Of a stretch of DNA of 64,000 nt, positions 1-15,718 are shown piece after piece. Both the position numbers and the translations under genes were made by a program. Under the pieces are notes generated by a model. That model saw only the letters and a program-made list of their open reading frames with translations, did no database searches and was not told the DNA's origin. Position 1 is the first letter of the stretch, and the number at the start of each line of letters is the position of its first letter. The DNA comes from Streblospio benedicti (lineage: Eukaryota > Annelida > Polychaeta > Spionida > Spionidae): positions 11,054,173-11,118,172 of the forward strand of contig CM032660.1 of assembly GCA_019095985.1 (NCBI GenBank), given 5' to 3'.

Positions 1-144
1 CTCAAACTATGCATTTCAATGTCCAAGTGCAGTATATGCAAATCAGCTTGCAGCATAAAAGTGTACTCAATTCAAGAGATGGTTAAAAGGTCACAAACAC
101 GATCTATGCATATAAGTAAAGTCATTTTACCCATCCTTGTGGGC

Positions 145-775
145 CGCTACATCTGAGAGGGGTAGGTTGTAAATGTATCTTTAAATACATATTCTACTTC
201 TGAAACTTTAAAACTTTTTTAAAAACTTTAAAAAACAGATATTTTACTGCTAGTGAAATAGAATGAAGTTGTGCTGTAAAACAGAATTAAATAATGTTTG
301 CACCAAAAAATTGAAAATAAATGTTTTAGCCAAAGTCAAACAACCTGGCCCCCCTCTCAGTTAATCAACTTGGCCAGCCATCTGAGAGGTGTAGGTAGTT
401 TTTTTGAATGAATATTTTACTTCTGAATATTTTCAAAATAAACATTTTACTGCTAGTGAAGCACAATAAAGTTTTGATATAAAACGGCAAAAAATAATGT
501 TTGTTCCACAAAGTTGAAAATAACTAGTTCTGCTAAAGACAAACGACCTAACCCCCCTCAGATAAACAACTCGTCCAGCCATCTGAGAGGGGTAGGTAGT
601 TTTTTAGAATGAATATTTTACTTCTGAATATTTTCAAAATAAACATTTTAATGCTAGTGAAGCACAAAGTTATGATATAAAACAGCAAAAAAATGTTTGT
701 TCCACAAAGTTGAAAATAACTAGTTCTGCCAAAGACAAACGACCTAACCCCCCTCAGATAATCAACTCATCCTGT
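145..775. repeat. Tandem repeat, ~200-bp unit, about 3 copies
   Basis: The phrase CATCTGAGAGGGGTAGGTAG recurs near 151, 380 and 581, each time followed by a similar AT-rich block and a short CCCCCCTCAGATAA-type block. Unit spacing is about 229 and then 201 bases. No coding potential is seen. It lies upstream of the last exon of the first gene and is probably intronic to it. Confidence 0.85.
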
Positions 776-1134
776 GATGAGGAATCATAGTAAACATCAC
801 ACCACTTCTTTTGACCAATTGGCGCGCTTTATAGCACGATTTGTAAATATTGTAGTAAAAGTGGGCGGAGTCTAATTACTGCGTTACCCATATTTGGACG
901 ACGTGATATTTTTCCGGACAGTGTGATATAGAAAATATTGCATTCCACGCCCATTGATAAATACACCCTGGAGTGTGAGAAATATATATATATATATATA
1001 GTTAATACATGATATAGACTTAGAGAAAAGATATGTCCATAGTGTATTATTTTTAAAGATCAATCCATCCATCAATTACCCTTACTATGGTAGGTTCCAT
1101 TGATTAAGGTCATTAAGCCAGCCTTTTGTTTCAG

Positions 1135-1354
1135 GGATCACTGGGACCCAGCCCTCGCCCAGCAGCATTTAGAGAGGTGTTTCAAGCTACAGCCGATGGC
1201 CCTGTCCTGCGGCATACAAGGGTTTGCGGCTTTGCACAAACTACTGGATTGTCAAGTAGCCAAAGGATTGGCGCTGTCAGCCAAATTGCATTGCTGTGAA
1301 GCGCCCACATATTATGGAATGATGGCGGCTAGCTTTCTGTCTGAAGAACTTTGA
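1135..1354 (+). CDS. Last exon of an unrecognised plus-strand gene
   Basis: A pyrimidine-rich acceptor ending TTTTGTTTCAG stands at 1134. It opens a frame that runs DHWDPALAQQHLERCFKL and continues to FLSEEL and a TGA stop at 1352-1354. The exon enters in phase 2, so its first G completes a codon. The 72 residues are rich in Leu, Ala and Cys and look helical, like the end of a large alpha-helical repeat protein. I do not recognise the family, and the remaining exons lie to the left of the window. The base composition is clearly more GC-rich than the flanks, which supports coding. A poly-A signal follows at about 1455. Confidence 0.6.
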
Positions 1355-1454
1355 AACTAAAGTATTTCATCAAATGAGATGTTTAGTTTTAGACTAACTA
1401 ACGCCTCATGTGTATTTAACGTAGTGCATGACTAATTAAAAACACGCCACAAAA

Positions 1455-1460
1455 AATAAA
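1455..1460 (+). terminator. Poly-A signal AATAAA of the first gene
   Basis: AATAAA lies 101 bases after the TGA of the terminal exon, in AT-rich sequence. This is a normal 3' UTR distance. No other coding feature lies between 1461 and 1690. Confidence 0.45.
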
Positions 1461-1691
1461 AGTAGTTTGCTTATGATTAATGTGTACAAGCATTAACTCA
1501 TATGATGTATTTTTATCACAGAGGATTTGTTTTGTATCAGTCTTCCTATATGTCAACTTCAACCAATGAAATCAGCAGCAGAATTTTGCTTTAGCTGCCA
1601 ATCATTTCAGGAAAGCCGCAATAACTAGGGCTTATATTTGAAAATAGATTTTGCTGGCTTGCGATTCCTGCCTCATGATTGATCTTTTGTT

Positions 1692-2218
1692 GCGTCACTT
1701 CAGCTCAGCTGCTGAAGCAAGCATTGTGTTTCGTTCGTTTGTAACTAACTATGTAACTATAACTATGTATGTATGTATGTCTCCAGGCAAGCTAGAGCTT
1801 TAACGATTGCACCGATTTTGTTCAAACTTTACATGACTATGAGGTATGAGGCGACACCAAAGTGATTCGATTTTGGGCAATCTGCCAATTAAATTGAGCT
1901 TTCTAGAAGCCCATTCATGACATTCTTACTGATATTCAATGCACCAGCAAGAAAAAAAACAATATTCCAACCAAGCAGCAAAATTGATTATTGGATTTGA
2001 AACTGATATTGATTATCATCTTGTTATTCAGTACTATTGTATGGCAACACAAATATCTTTTTGCTGGATATATTGATTCTGATTCATCCTGATGTTTTCT
2101 CCTCAAATTCATAAATTTCTTGATTGTAAAGTATACTTTATTTCAGTATATATCTTAATTTCCCATAAGTCAATGTCGTTCTAGCAACGCAGTGTTCTTT
2201 GAACACTTTTGATCTAGT
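1692..2218 (+). mobile_element. Helitron/HINE-like element, copy 1
   Basis: It starts TTGCGTCACTTCAGC, carries a GTAT microsatellite near the left end and ends AGCAACGC...TTTTGATCTAGT. A second copy lies at 23522-24175. In the better copy the ends carry inverted TTGCGTCGCT / AGCGACGCAA near the termini, and the right end has a small GTTCTTTGAAC hairpin before CTAG. Subterminal inverted repeats, an internal tetranucleotide repeat and a hairpin-CTAG 3' end are features known from miniature Helentrons (HINEs). Family assignment is inference. No open frame is present. Confidence 0.6.
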
Positions 2219-2269
2219 TTTTGTTGCGCTTGTCCTTTGAATGTACTAATAGGTTCCTTGTTGTCTGCA

Positions 2270-2680
2270 ACGGCTTCTCTACCATTTGGTTTAGACCTGG
2301 AGCTTGTTGAGAATTCTCGACACCTCTTTCAAAGCAACCCAACATGCAAAGGGTGTTGTTATGTGGAGAATAATAAGAAAGGATCTTTTACATGTCTTTC
2401 AAAGAAAGAATCAATGTCTGAGATAAATATTTATTCGAGCAGAATCACAGACCATGTCATTAAAGATAATCATGAGATTGACTTGGATGGAACACATCAA
2501 TCATAGACGGAGAGCGTGATTACATGACTCACACTAACAAGGAGGCCATACAAATACTTTTGTTTTTTTAATTTAAAAAAATAGTGGTGAAAACACATAT
2601 AGGTTAACAAAGATGGCATGAACCGGGACGAGGAGGGCAACCAACTCTTCCATGTGCATGCCCCCATTATGTTAATCGGA
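2270..2680 (+). mobile_element. Penelope-like retroelement fragment, C-terminal region
   Basis: The plus strand encodes pieces typical of the end of the Penelope-like GIY-YIG endonuclease domain: ITDHVIKDNHEIDLDGT near 2445 and MNRDEEGNQLFHV near 2618. Downstream comes GACTGACATGTGCAG, a tail shared with the fragments near 4920 and 61322. The copy is decayed and lacks the reverse-transcriptase part. Confidence 0.6.
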
Positions 2681-2771
2681 ACTCGCTTGGACTGACATGT
2701 GCAGTGAGATGTTCACACCAAATCAGATTCTCCTTAAATGAGATCATCGTATTTGTAATGTTGTAAATCAT

Positions 2772-3420
2772 TCACAACACATAAAAATAATTAACCATTT
2801 GACAGTTTAATCCACATCGGTAGACATTTTCAAAAATGCTGACTGAGCATGTCAGGTCATGAATGACGGCGACCCCCATCTGCGGCAAGCACTGGGTCGT
2901 AGACTCTCGCAAGCCATGGACCCCCTTATAATTGTCTCTGTTCATGATCTGACAGTGCATTTGGATATAAACTGCTTCCTTAATAGGTCTAGTCCTTCCA
3001 TCACTTCCTGTCAAGAACTGACCCCCTCTTCCAATCTGTCTGATGATTCTCTATGTTGACACGATCTGTAATGGCACTCTTGTAAAATTCTGTAGCAGCT
3101 AGACTGTCTCTTGGCAGCACTGGTGAAATTCAACTTTTCATACTGTTCAACGTCTTTCTGGTGTTCTTTTAGTCTAATGCCCAGTTTTCTTCCTGTTTCA
3201 ATAATGTATACTTTTTTACAAGAGCCACAAGGAATTTTATAATCACTTCACATTTATCAGTCATCTCTACTTTATCTTTTGGGTGCCCCAACAAATTCCT
3301 GGTTGTCTTATCGGACTTTATAGCAGTTGCCATCTTATGATTATTCAGGATTCTTGCCAATCCTTCAATGACACCTTTTATGTCAGCAAAATCACTAGAC
3401 CTTTCCATTTCTCTCGGTCT
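2772..3420 (-). mobile_element. Penelope-like retroelement fragment, minus strand
   Basis: Read on the minus strand from 3408, the segment encodes GVIEGLARILNNHKMATAIK, then HPKDKVEMTDKCEV, and lower down RTRPIKEAVYIQ and IMNRDN. This is the linker plus GIY-YIG endonuclease tail of a Penelope-like element. It is broken and faces away from the plus-strand copy that begins near 3680. Confidence 0.7.
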
Positions 3421-3679
3421 TGATCTTTCTTTCTCTTCTCTTTCTTTCTCTCCAACTTCTCCACTCTTTGCCTTCTTAGACGACTATTTGGATAGATATA
3501 CTTTGTCAGAGCATCTATGATGTGTTTTTTCTTTGAGGGGTTTCACAGGATATTGGAACATGAAACATGGGGTCATTGTGTTGGAACATGGAACATATAT
3601 TGGTTCATGGAACATTTGTTCAAAACACATAGATATTTTTAAATGGAATTTACAATTCCCTCAATTTCTTCCGCCAAAC

Positions 3680-4600
3680 AACTGTTTTACATCCTTTTGA
3701 ATGTTCTTCCTGTTAAATTCTGTACCTACAATAAGGACCACCCTTTATTAACAAAAGTTCTAGGTATTATACACACCCTTTTAAATAGAGGGAATGACAT
3801 AGTGACAGAAGAAGTTGACAGGCAGAAAGAGGAACAGCACATAGTTGAAGCTTTGACAAGATGTGCCTATCCTGAATGGTCGTTCCGAGAAGTGAAACAC
3901 CAAATAGAAACCAAACTTGAACGGAAGAGTTAAAAGAACAAGAAAAGAAAAGAAGCTGAAAGATCAAAAGGCCAGGTTATCCTACCATATGTGAAAGGTG
4001 TTACAGAAGGGATCTCCAGAATTCTGAACAAACACTTAGTAGTTATGGCGGTGAAGCCAATGCAGACTATCAGGAACATCCTAGTACACCCGAAAGACAA
4101 AGTACCGATAAGATGGACAAATGTGAAATTGTGTACAAGATTCCATGCAAGTCATGTGATAAAGTGTATGTCGGGGAACCGGGCAGAAAGTTTGGTACCA
4201 GGCGGAAGGAACATCAGAAGGACGTGGAAGCGAACCAGAAGGGAGCATACACCTGATCCACAAAGAAAGAGTCTAAAATTGAAATAAACTAGAGTGCCAT
4301 CACAGACCATGCAAACCAGCACAACCATCAGATAGACTGGGAGGGAGCCAGAGTAATAGACAGAGAGAGTGAATGGAAAACCAGGACCATCAAAGAGTCT
4401 GTACACATCCAAACCTGCAAGCAGGTTATGAACAGGGACGAGGGGGGGGGGGGGGCACCAACTCTCGCGAGTTTATGATTCAATCCTCTTTCAGGATCAG
4501 AATATTTGACCTTTGACATTGCGCCGGAAGAACATTCTGAGGATGCCAACAGTTGTTTGGCGAAACTGTAAATGTTTTAAAAATATCTAGTGTTGTGAAC
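3680..4600 (+). mobile_element. Penelope-like retroelement 3' part with terminal sequence
   Basis: The plus strand encodes HPLLTKVLGIIHTLLNRGND (end of the reverse-transcriptase region), then YVKGVTEGISRILNKHLV, HPKDKV, a GIY-YIG-like block with SCDKVYVGEPGRKFG in another frame, and a MNRDE tail at 4429. From 4495 to about 4593 runs the element's non-coding end, which also occurs in both orientations at 25967-26224. The copy is decayed, with several breaks. Confidence 0.75.
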
Positions 4601-4602
4601 AA

Positions 4603-4990
4603 AGAAAAATGAACCAATTCTATTTTCTTGTCTTCTATTTCTGCTACTATGTCTTCACCTCTGTCCAAAAGTGGTTGGATGACCCCTAGTTTGTGTTGCA
4701 CTGGATGGTGTGAAATATAGTGCAGGTATTGATCTGAGTTTTCTTGCAATATACCAACAATTTCAGTTATCAGGTTTCCTCACTATGATTGTGTCTAAGA
4801 ATGGAATAGGCTGGTTGTGTTCTTCTCAGATTATGAACAGAGATGAGGGGGCCCACCAGCTTGCGAGAGTCTACGACCCAGTCCTTGCCACAGACGGGCG
4901 CGGCGGCCGTCAATCATAACCTGACATGCGCAGTCAGTATTATTGAAAATGTCAAATAATCACCGATAAGAGCGCAAGCCTTATCGCAGC
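4603..4990. mobile_element. Two more Penelope-like scraps, opposite strands
   Basis: On the minus strand between about 4760 and 4620 the translation QYLHYISHHPVQHKLGVIQ and LLDRGEDIV matches the post-reverse-transcriptase linker of the family. On the plus strand, 4829-4918 encodes QIMNRDEGAHQLARVYDPVL, the C-terminal tail, followed by CTGACATGCGCAG. These are small fossil pieces. Between 4990 and the UCK start at 5286 I see only AT-rich sequence. Confidence 0.6.
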
Positions 4991-5285
4991 CCGCCATGGA
5001 TGGTGACGGAACGAACTGAACTGAACTGAACTGAACCGGGAAAAAAAGAATTGTACTCAACTAACATAATCCACCGTATGTACTAGTTGTTAAATTTTAC
5101 GAATAATATAAATCTACTTTTGTTTATCAAATCCTATTTTTGTACTCTCAAAACATAGTCTTTCCAATTTATGAATTTATTTGTACCAAAAAGGGAATAT
5201 AAATGTAATATATGGAATTATTTATGTTATTCGACAACGTAATGTTATGAACAAAATAGCTTTGTATACATGGTATAGAACTATT

Positions 5286-8704
<3,419 letters not shown>

Positions 8705-8716
8705 GGGCACACCGGG

Positions 8717-9650
8717 GGGGGGGGGGGGGGTGATGCCAAAGAGGGCAAGATACGGAGCAGAGAAGGGCCACTTCTACATAGAATTTGGGCATTTTCAAGG
8801 CCCTTTAGAATTTTTTTTAAAAATTCAAGATTGTTTGCAATGGCTTGAAGTAGTTGCCATATTCATTTGTGGGATGGCGGCATTTGAATTGGCTCATCCT
8901 GACTTCGCAAATTATATAACGGTCACTATTTAACATCACCTTGTTATATAAGCACCCCACTAGAGACTCCCTTTGAGATGGTACGTTTTCCACCATCCTG
9001 AAAAAGACCATCATTCCCAGCAGCTACCTACTGCTGCTACGGCGAGCATTCCTGGGCGAATGTTCTTACATTTGTTCCCATCACTTTCAAGTGCTACTTC
9101 ATAGTGGAGCTGTTCATGTAAGGAATGGAGAGGGACACCTGCCAATACTGCACTATTTCCGGGCTTTTCTAATTTCTGTCCGTTGACACTCGTATGATAA
9201 AATAACCCTGTTGCTGACTGTGTAAGTGTGTTTGCTGTTAGTGAGTCAGTGTCCTTGCGACATCATTCCTTGTTTAGTAAATGTTGCATTGCAAATGTGC
9301 TGCTGTTGTTTTCACAATTAAACAATTCCTGTCATAATTCATCTCAATTGCTATAAGTTTTTTTTATGTATTTTCAAATATCTGTTAAGCTTTTGAATCG
9401 TGTAACAGATCTCTGTCAAGATATGAGCGTGTTACTTATGATCATGCAATTTATATGATCAATCAACCGTGCCTTGTACTTTGCAAGAGCCGGTCAGCAG
9501 AATGTTCCAAACAAATAGGAGTTTTTAACAAGTAAATAGATTGTTGCTGGTATGTCTTTTGTGATGCTGTAGCAATCGATTATGTCATATCTTGACTTCG
9601 TCTTCAGTATGGTGATCAAACGCTTAAATTTTGTTCTTGATAAATAAAAC
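8717..9650 (+). other. Probable 3' UTR of UCK
   Basis: After the stop there is a run of G near 8717, then AT-rich sequence without coding features. AATAAA at 9643-9648 is a plausible poly-A signal. The short open frames here lack conserved motifs. Confidence 0.5.
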
Positions 9651-12422
9651 TATCTCAATTTTAAAATTAAAGAAAATTAAACAATCCACTAGTTCGTCAT
9701 GAAATTTCTAAAATTATTGAACATCCGTGTCGCGTATTTTACCTCCGGTTTGTGTTTTGCAGACAACAGCTTCATATTTAGCCCAGAATGTGTGCTTAAG
9801 CTGGCATCAGGGTATCAAAGTAGTTCTTCCAAATCTCATCTGCTTGATCAAATCATGTCAAAATGCATTAAGTCTAGCATGGGTTTATTGTTCTTTAGAT
9901 AGTCATAGTTTTTCATTCACCTTTTGAGAAAAATCAATACAAATCATTTGTTCCATTACTTTGCAAGTTATATAGACTAACAAACGAAAATCCGTGAATA
10001 CATGTAAAGGTTATTCTGTTAAAAAAATTTCAATAAATTATAACTTATAATGTATTTGACATCAACATCAGCGTAAAAATTCTGTATGTATTCTGTATTC
10101 AGTGTATCAAGGTGAAATGTTTCAAACCACCATCAGAATAACCTCCATTCGTGGATTTCCGTTAGCCAGTCTAGATGTAATTATGTGATTAGACTTCATT
10201 GCAGCCCTGTTATGTAATTTATGGCATATATTTAAGATGAAGTAGTAAACTGCAGATAAAAAATATTTGAGAAAATCTGTTTTGATTAAAAAAAATGAAA
10301 TACTTGAAAATTAAATATTTTGTCATAAAACATACTCAATGGGGAAAATCTACTAGCTTTTTTGTTTTCATTATTGTGTACTTTTGCATTTTGATAGTGT
10401 ATAAATTTCTGTCTTGTGGAAATTTGCACTGTATAGCACTGAACACGCCAGTTATGTCTATTAAATGATAGATGGGATTTGTTTGCACGGTTTAAGTCAT
10501 TCTGTCTGATTTGTATTCACCTATCTGGAAAGTGTGTAATTGTTTTTGAATGGGTAATGCTTTGCTTATGATTTTCCTACGTGTATGTGTGAAACTAACA
10601 CTTGAAACCTTAATTTCATTGTTCAAGTTGATTTTATATTTGTGTACAATTGATATTATTGACTTAACCTTATTTACTTGCATGATTTTATTGCATCTGT
10701 ATTTATATTATTGCATAACGATTTTGAAATCTTCATACCGTTTGTAACTTTATGGATCAGATCTGCAAATACTGAGTTCTCCATGGATTATCCATTCATG
10801 TCTATGAATAATTTTCAAATATTTTAATGAAACAACCTGAAGTTTAAGAAGCTATGAATTCTTCGCTACAAATCACAAGATTTAATGAATTTGTTGTCAG
10901 CTTTGTTTACATGATTAGTGGTATGTGAAGTTACTCCGTCTGTGTCTGCTTCACATCACTGACCACGTCTATAAAGCAAGCGTCTTGTAATAGTCAGGCT
11001 GTTTTGTTTGTCCAAATTTGCTTGCAAATTGAATGCATTTTCTTCTCTACATCTGGGATATTATGAAGTTCAAGAACACTGTTCATCAAATCTTCAAGTA
11101 GAATTTTACTTGTAACTGCTGGAGAGGTTTTATGTGCTGGTCTGTGAATGTTGTGTGGTGTTTTTGCTTCATTAATCAAATGTAAGCTTGGTTTCTACAA
11201 TTTTCAATAGGACCATTTATTGTAAAACCCTTTTCATGCGGCTGCTATGTTGAGACAAAATAGCAAACTATGCATTTTCTGTGCATTTCTAAATGCCAAA
11301 CGTAGCTTTTCAATTGGTGAGTGTCATCTTGGCCGGTTAAACATAGCCTGGTCATAGGGTCAGATTTAAATCATTTTACAAGAATATAATATGTAAAACA
11401 GCACATGCGTGAAAAGGGTGTATAAGGAGTTACAATCTCTAAGCTGGAATAGTGCGATTAAGTGACAAGTAAGAGCCGCTCCTAAATATAGTAGATTCAG
11501 ATAGTAATGAAATATATGTGATATCATGAAACTCGTATTTTCTTACATTTATTTCAAGGTGTATGTGAGGATTATTTTGAAACTTATTAATGTGTATACT
11601 ATTCAAGTTAACTGGCGACTAATTGTACTTTATGATAAAGAATTGAGTTATTACCAGATTTGTTCTATTGTCATTTAGCTGTGAAACTAATGACTAAATT
11701 TGAAGCTGTTAGCACATGTAGGGGATAAATGTCTGCTGTTCTAATCTACGTGGACCTGTAAATACCACAGTTATTTATAATGTTGGTGGATTTCTGTTGT
11801 TCTTTGCTATTGTGGATTAGGTAAATTCCTGATCAAAAACTCATTGACTAAATATGTGCTTATGAACAAATAATACAGTAATGTGTTCACAATCATTAAG
11901 ATGTATATTACTGATCAAGTAGATTTATGTGGAAAGAAAAGTATGTTTTCAGTTATGAATATTAAAAGTTTGAATGAATGCTGTTTTGTGTTGTCTAAAT
12001 ACTGAAAACGTGAACGAAAATGAATGTGAAGATAAGCAAATAACTAATTTTGAGCTGGAAAAAACAATAAATGATTTTAAACTAGTTGTTGTTTCTCATA
12101 CTTTACTATAGCATTTTAGTTTTTTGTGTTTATATTAGCACGAAAATATATCACTCCTATTCCTTCCAAGCTTTGTCATGCTGTATTCTGTTTAGTTCTG
12201 TGTGGTTCTTCTGTATACACTTGCTTTGCAAAATGCACTAACATTTCAAATGCAACTTGATAATCCATATTGACTACCATTCTGTAACTTGTTAAATCTA
12301 TTCTAAAACAATTATAAATCAATAATATAAATCGATTAAAAATTAGTAGACAATAGATAGTATCAAATTTTCAATTGTGAAAATTGTAACCTTGCGTCAA
12401 ACCTCCCGTCTTTCTCTTTCAG
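9651..12422. other. AT-rich stretch, no clear gene
   Basis: I see no convincing exon, RNA gene or element in this stretch. Short open frames near 9699, 10492 and 10994 have AT-biased codon use and no motif. If the candidate exon at 12423 is used, this is an intron. Confidence 0.5.
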
Positions 12423-12482
12423 CTGTGGTTCCGCAACGACGATCCGGTTGACGAGGCGCTATTATATGCCTCCGCTCACTAG
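12423..12482 (+). CDS. Candidate alternative last exon of UCK
   Basis: A strong acceptor (CTTTCTCTTTCAG) is followed by a 20-codon frame, LWFRNDDPVDEALLYASAH, and a TAG. The segment is markedly more GC-rich than kilobases on either side. UCK exon 7 holds an internal GT at 8687 after the codons for DSL. Splicing from there to 12423 keeps the frame and would replace VSRPH with these 19 residues, giving about 293 aa. The internal donor is a weak match, so this could also be the end of another transcript. Confidence 0.4.
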   Translation: MWFRNDDPVDEALLYASAH

Positions 12483-15400
12483 ATGCCATGTCTACAGCAT
12501 TGCCAGATGGACTTCACGCTAGCAAAAAATCACCCAAGGCAGCAGTGATTGGACCACATTCTACGCAAAATTGGTACTAATTTGCCAAATTGAACAGTTA
12601 AGTAAACAAAATGGATGCTTTGAACCATGGATGACAGCACAATCCTTGGAAATAGAAATATATGTTTTTGAATCGATTGATTTCAATGGTCATTTATTTA
12701 ATGTGTGCCAATCACCGAGAATGGTGTGAGTATCTTATCTTTTGTGTTAATTCTAAATTATAGTTCTTAACTTAAACTTATGTAGATAAGGACTTGTTAA
12801 TTATATATCCCTTCTGGTGTTTTTTAAGTGTTATAGACTATTTTTGAAGGTGGAAGGAAGTTTTGTATTACCATTTATTGGACATAATACGGTGATCTAC
12901 GTGAAAGTAAAAACATGAAATATGCTATTGATTACATCTTGTGCAGAATATTTGGCAACGTTGAATATTTAAAATGTAGTAAAATGGCTAGTGTTCAGCA
13001 AAATTATTGGTACATTGTTAAAAATATTGAGGATAGATCTAATATAGAGCAAAATTTTATTTTGCACTTTCCATTTTTTTATGGGAACGGAAAATTTGTA
13101 TTTGTTTTGTTTTCACAATTTGTTATATTTTTAAAGCGAGCTGATCTCACTGCCAATTTAGATGATAGTCGAATAGTTTTGTTTTTACTGTAGATAGTTT
13201 TTTGTTTCATTACCTTCTTAGTAAATGGCAGATAAAATGAAGTTTAAGTTTAGAATTTTGTTAGGTTTGTAAGTTATGCTAATTGTAGCTAGATCATCTT
13301 TGATGTGTGTACAATTTAACATTTTCTTAACAATTCATTTATATACAGTAGAACCTCTCCTTTAAGACAAACCTGGAGACTGGCCTCAAGTGTTCTCAAT
13401 AGAGGTGATCTCTACAGAGCTTAACGGATCTGTTTAGTGGTCTTAATTAGAGGTTTTACTGTATACTGGCTGTGGACATTTTTGTTTTACCAACATCAAT
13501 AAACATGCTTATGTTTCGCACATAGAAAAATCTGCAAAAATGTAGATCTATCACTCCTTTTTGTAAAGACATTTCAGTATATTCTATCCATTTTTGATTC
13601 TCAACCAAGTATCAGTCAAATTTATAATGAGCTATGTCAAATTAGAAGAAATTCATGTTGGTTTTCATCTTTCATACAAGAGAATACATTTGTATATGTG
13701 TTGTGAGTGGCATTTGCATGATTTTTGCGGATAGTGCTAGATTTCTAGAATCATGACCAAAGTGTTTTTTTAATCAAAATGAATGAAAATGACAACGAAT
13801 GAATTGAACTTGTGTGTGTGTTCCTAGTTATCTGGAGGTCAAAATTTTATGCATGGAAAGCATTATACATTGTGCAAAATATAGAAAGCTTTTGCAAATT
13901 ACTATTAATACTGTCATACTTTGTTTAACTTTATGTTTATTCATAAACAAGAAAATGTTTACTATTTGCACACCTGTGAGTATGTCATGTTATCGATTTA
14001 TTGTAATTTTCATGATGTGAAAAAAGGTGCTTCCGTAGGATTGTTGTTGATTTGTTTGCATTTAATCAAGATTGATTGTTTGCTATATTCAAGGTGATCA
14101 AAAGGTGATTTGTTATTTCATTTGATCGTGTGTGTGATTTTTATGATATAGGCACGTTCAAAACCTCGAGTTGCTAAAATTTATGAAAATATTTTTTCGC
14201 TAATGAACATTGCTTTTTTAATATTTTTCTACACATCTGAATGTTCCATATCCAGCGTATTTTACTGAAAAAGCAGTGACGTGCCTGCTTTGTTTTCATT
14301 TTCAAGGTCATATGGTGAAAAGACTCTTTTTGGTGTCACCATGACAGACACCTTAAAATAGCCATTTAAAGTTCTTAAGTATGGTTATATAACCCTTTTC
14401 ACACACGATTTTTTGTGTATGTAATGTTCAGACACTGAGACCAATTTTTGGTACTTCAATATAATTTGTTTTGCAGAATAATTGAAAAGTAGTAATTGAC
14501 TTACAGAATTTCCTTGTAAAAGCTGCTTTTGTTGTCATTTTTAGCAGTTATTGTGGTAGTTAACCTTTCATTTAACATTACAGATGTGTGAAAAAAGTGC
14601 ATAGAGCTGTGTAAATAGTGGCATGTTTAAAAAAAAAATCAAATTTTAGTGGACTCGGGAGTTTTGAATTAGATTACCAGTGTGTAAAAGAGGCTCATCA
14701 GTTTAATTCTACACTTATTTTTAATTACATTTTTACAAAGGGCATATTTTTATTCTTATTTAACAAATTGATTCACTAATTTCCTATTGTAAAATGGAGT
14801 TAAAAGTTCCTTTGATATACATTTTGTGTATAGTAAGAAACATTGTTAGTGTAAGAAAAATTAATTGTTATGCTGTTATATTAATGTTTTAATTATTTAA
14901 TCTATTCATCATGATTTTTATTGTAATGTAGTGTTAATTTTAAACAACATTTATCTCTAAATATTGTTTGAAAGTGTGTTGTGCTAATTACTTATTAAAC
15001 TAATTAGTAATTCTATGCAAACGTTTGAATTGATTTTGATTTTGTTCTTGATCTATATTAGCGCTTTTATGTATACAGTGTTATCTTTTAAACTGTGCAT
15101 TGGATGAGAGTAACCATGTTTTGCTTTGCTGTGATAAAATGTGAAATCAAACAACTAGGTTTTGATATAATGATGAACTTTTGAAAATAACTGTGGTGAA
15201 AAAAATGAAGAGAGCCTTAAAATCTGTGAGAATGTAAATACAATAATTGTTTTCTCCAAAATTGTGCTCCTTTTAAAAAATATTTGTTACTTCTGTTTAA
15301 TAAATTTTTTATACTAGAGTGTTTACTTTTTGTTTTATTTGATCACAAAATTATTAGATAACAACACTAATCATGGTAACCCATAATCATTGGCTATAAT

Positions 15401-15718
15401 TCCGGTCTAGCAACTGCTGACTAAAGACACACATTTGTAGTAGACCTCTAATCATAATTGCTTGTTTGTTTTTATTTTAGCTTAGTCACCATGAGTGTTT
15501 GTTAAAAATCATCTGTATCTACAGCAAATGTAATTTTATGATTAATGTGAAACAGGATTAGCAATTTGATCTGAATACAAATAAATCAATCATATGCATG
15601 TATATGTAGGAACTCTGACTGATCTTGGGGAATATTTTTCATTTTTAATCAAAGTTAATTGTCGTGTTTTACATAGCACCGTAGAAAATTAAGTGGCCTT
15701 GACCTTCAACTTGGAAAC
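12483..15718. other. AT-rich stretch; possible long 3' UTR plus one small MITE
   Basis: There is no coding signal. The stretch holds a 116-bp MITE at 13346-13461 and poly-A signals such as AATAAA at 15299. It is probably a long 3' UTR of the alternative UCK form and/or the GCLM upstream region. Confidence 0.4.
13346..13461. mobile_element. MITE, CAGTAGAACCTC family, TA duplication
   Basis: Inverted ends CAGTAGAACCTCT and AGAGGTTTTACTG are flanked on both sides by TA. Inside are the recurring words AAGAC, GTGGTCTTAATTAG and CTCAATAGAGG. TA-flanked short inverted-repeat elements are typical of Tc1/mariner-derived MITEs (inference). Related copies or scraps lie at 29519, 36055, 36249, 37150-37380, 50577, 54160-54640 and 61440. 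Confidence 0.75.

Noticed and set aside
782-980. Promoter with CCAAT and TATA-like words
   Set aside because: It lies between a tandem repeat and the last exon of a gene. The words are common and no start of a gene follows.
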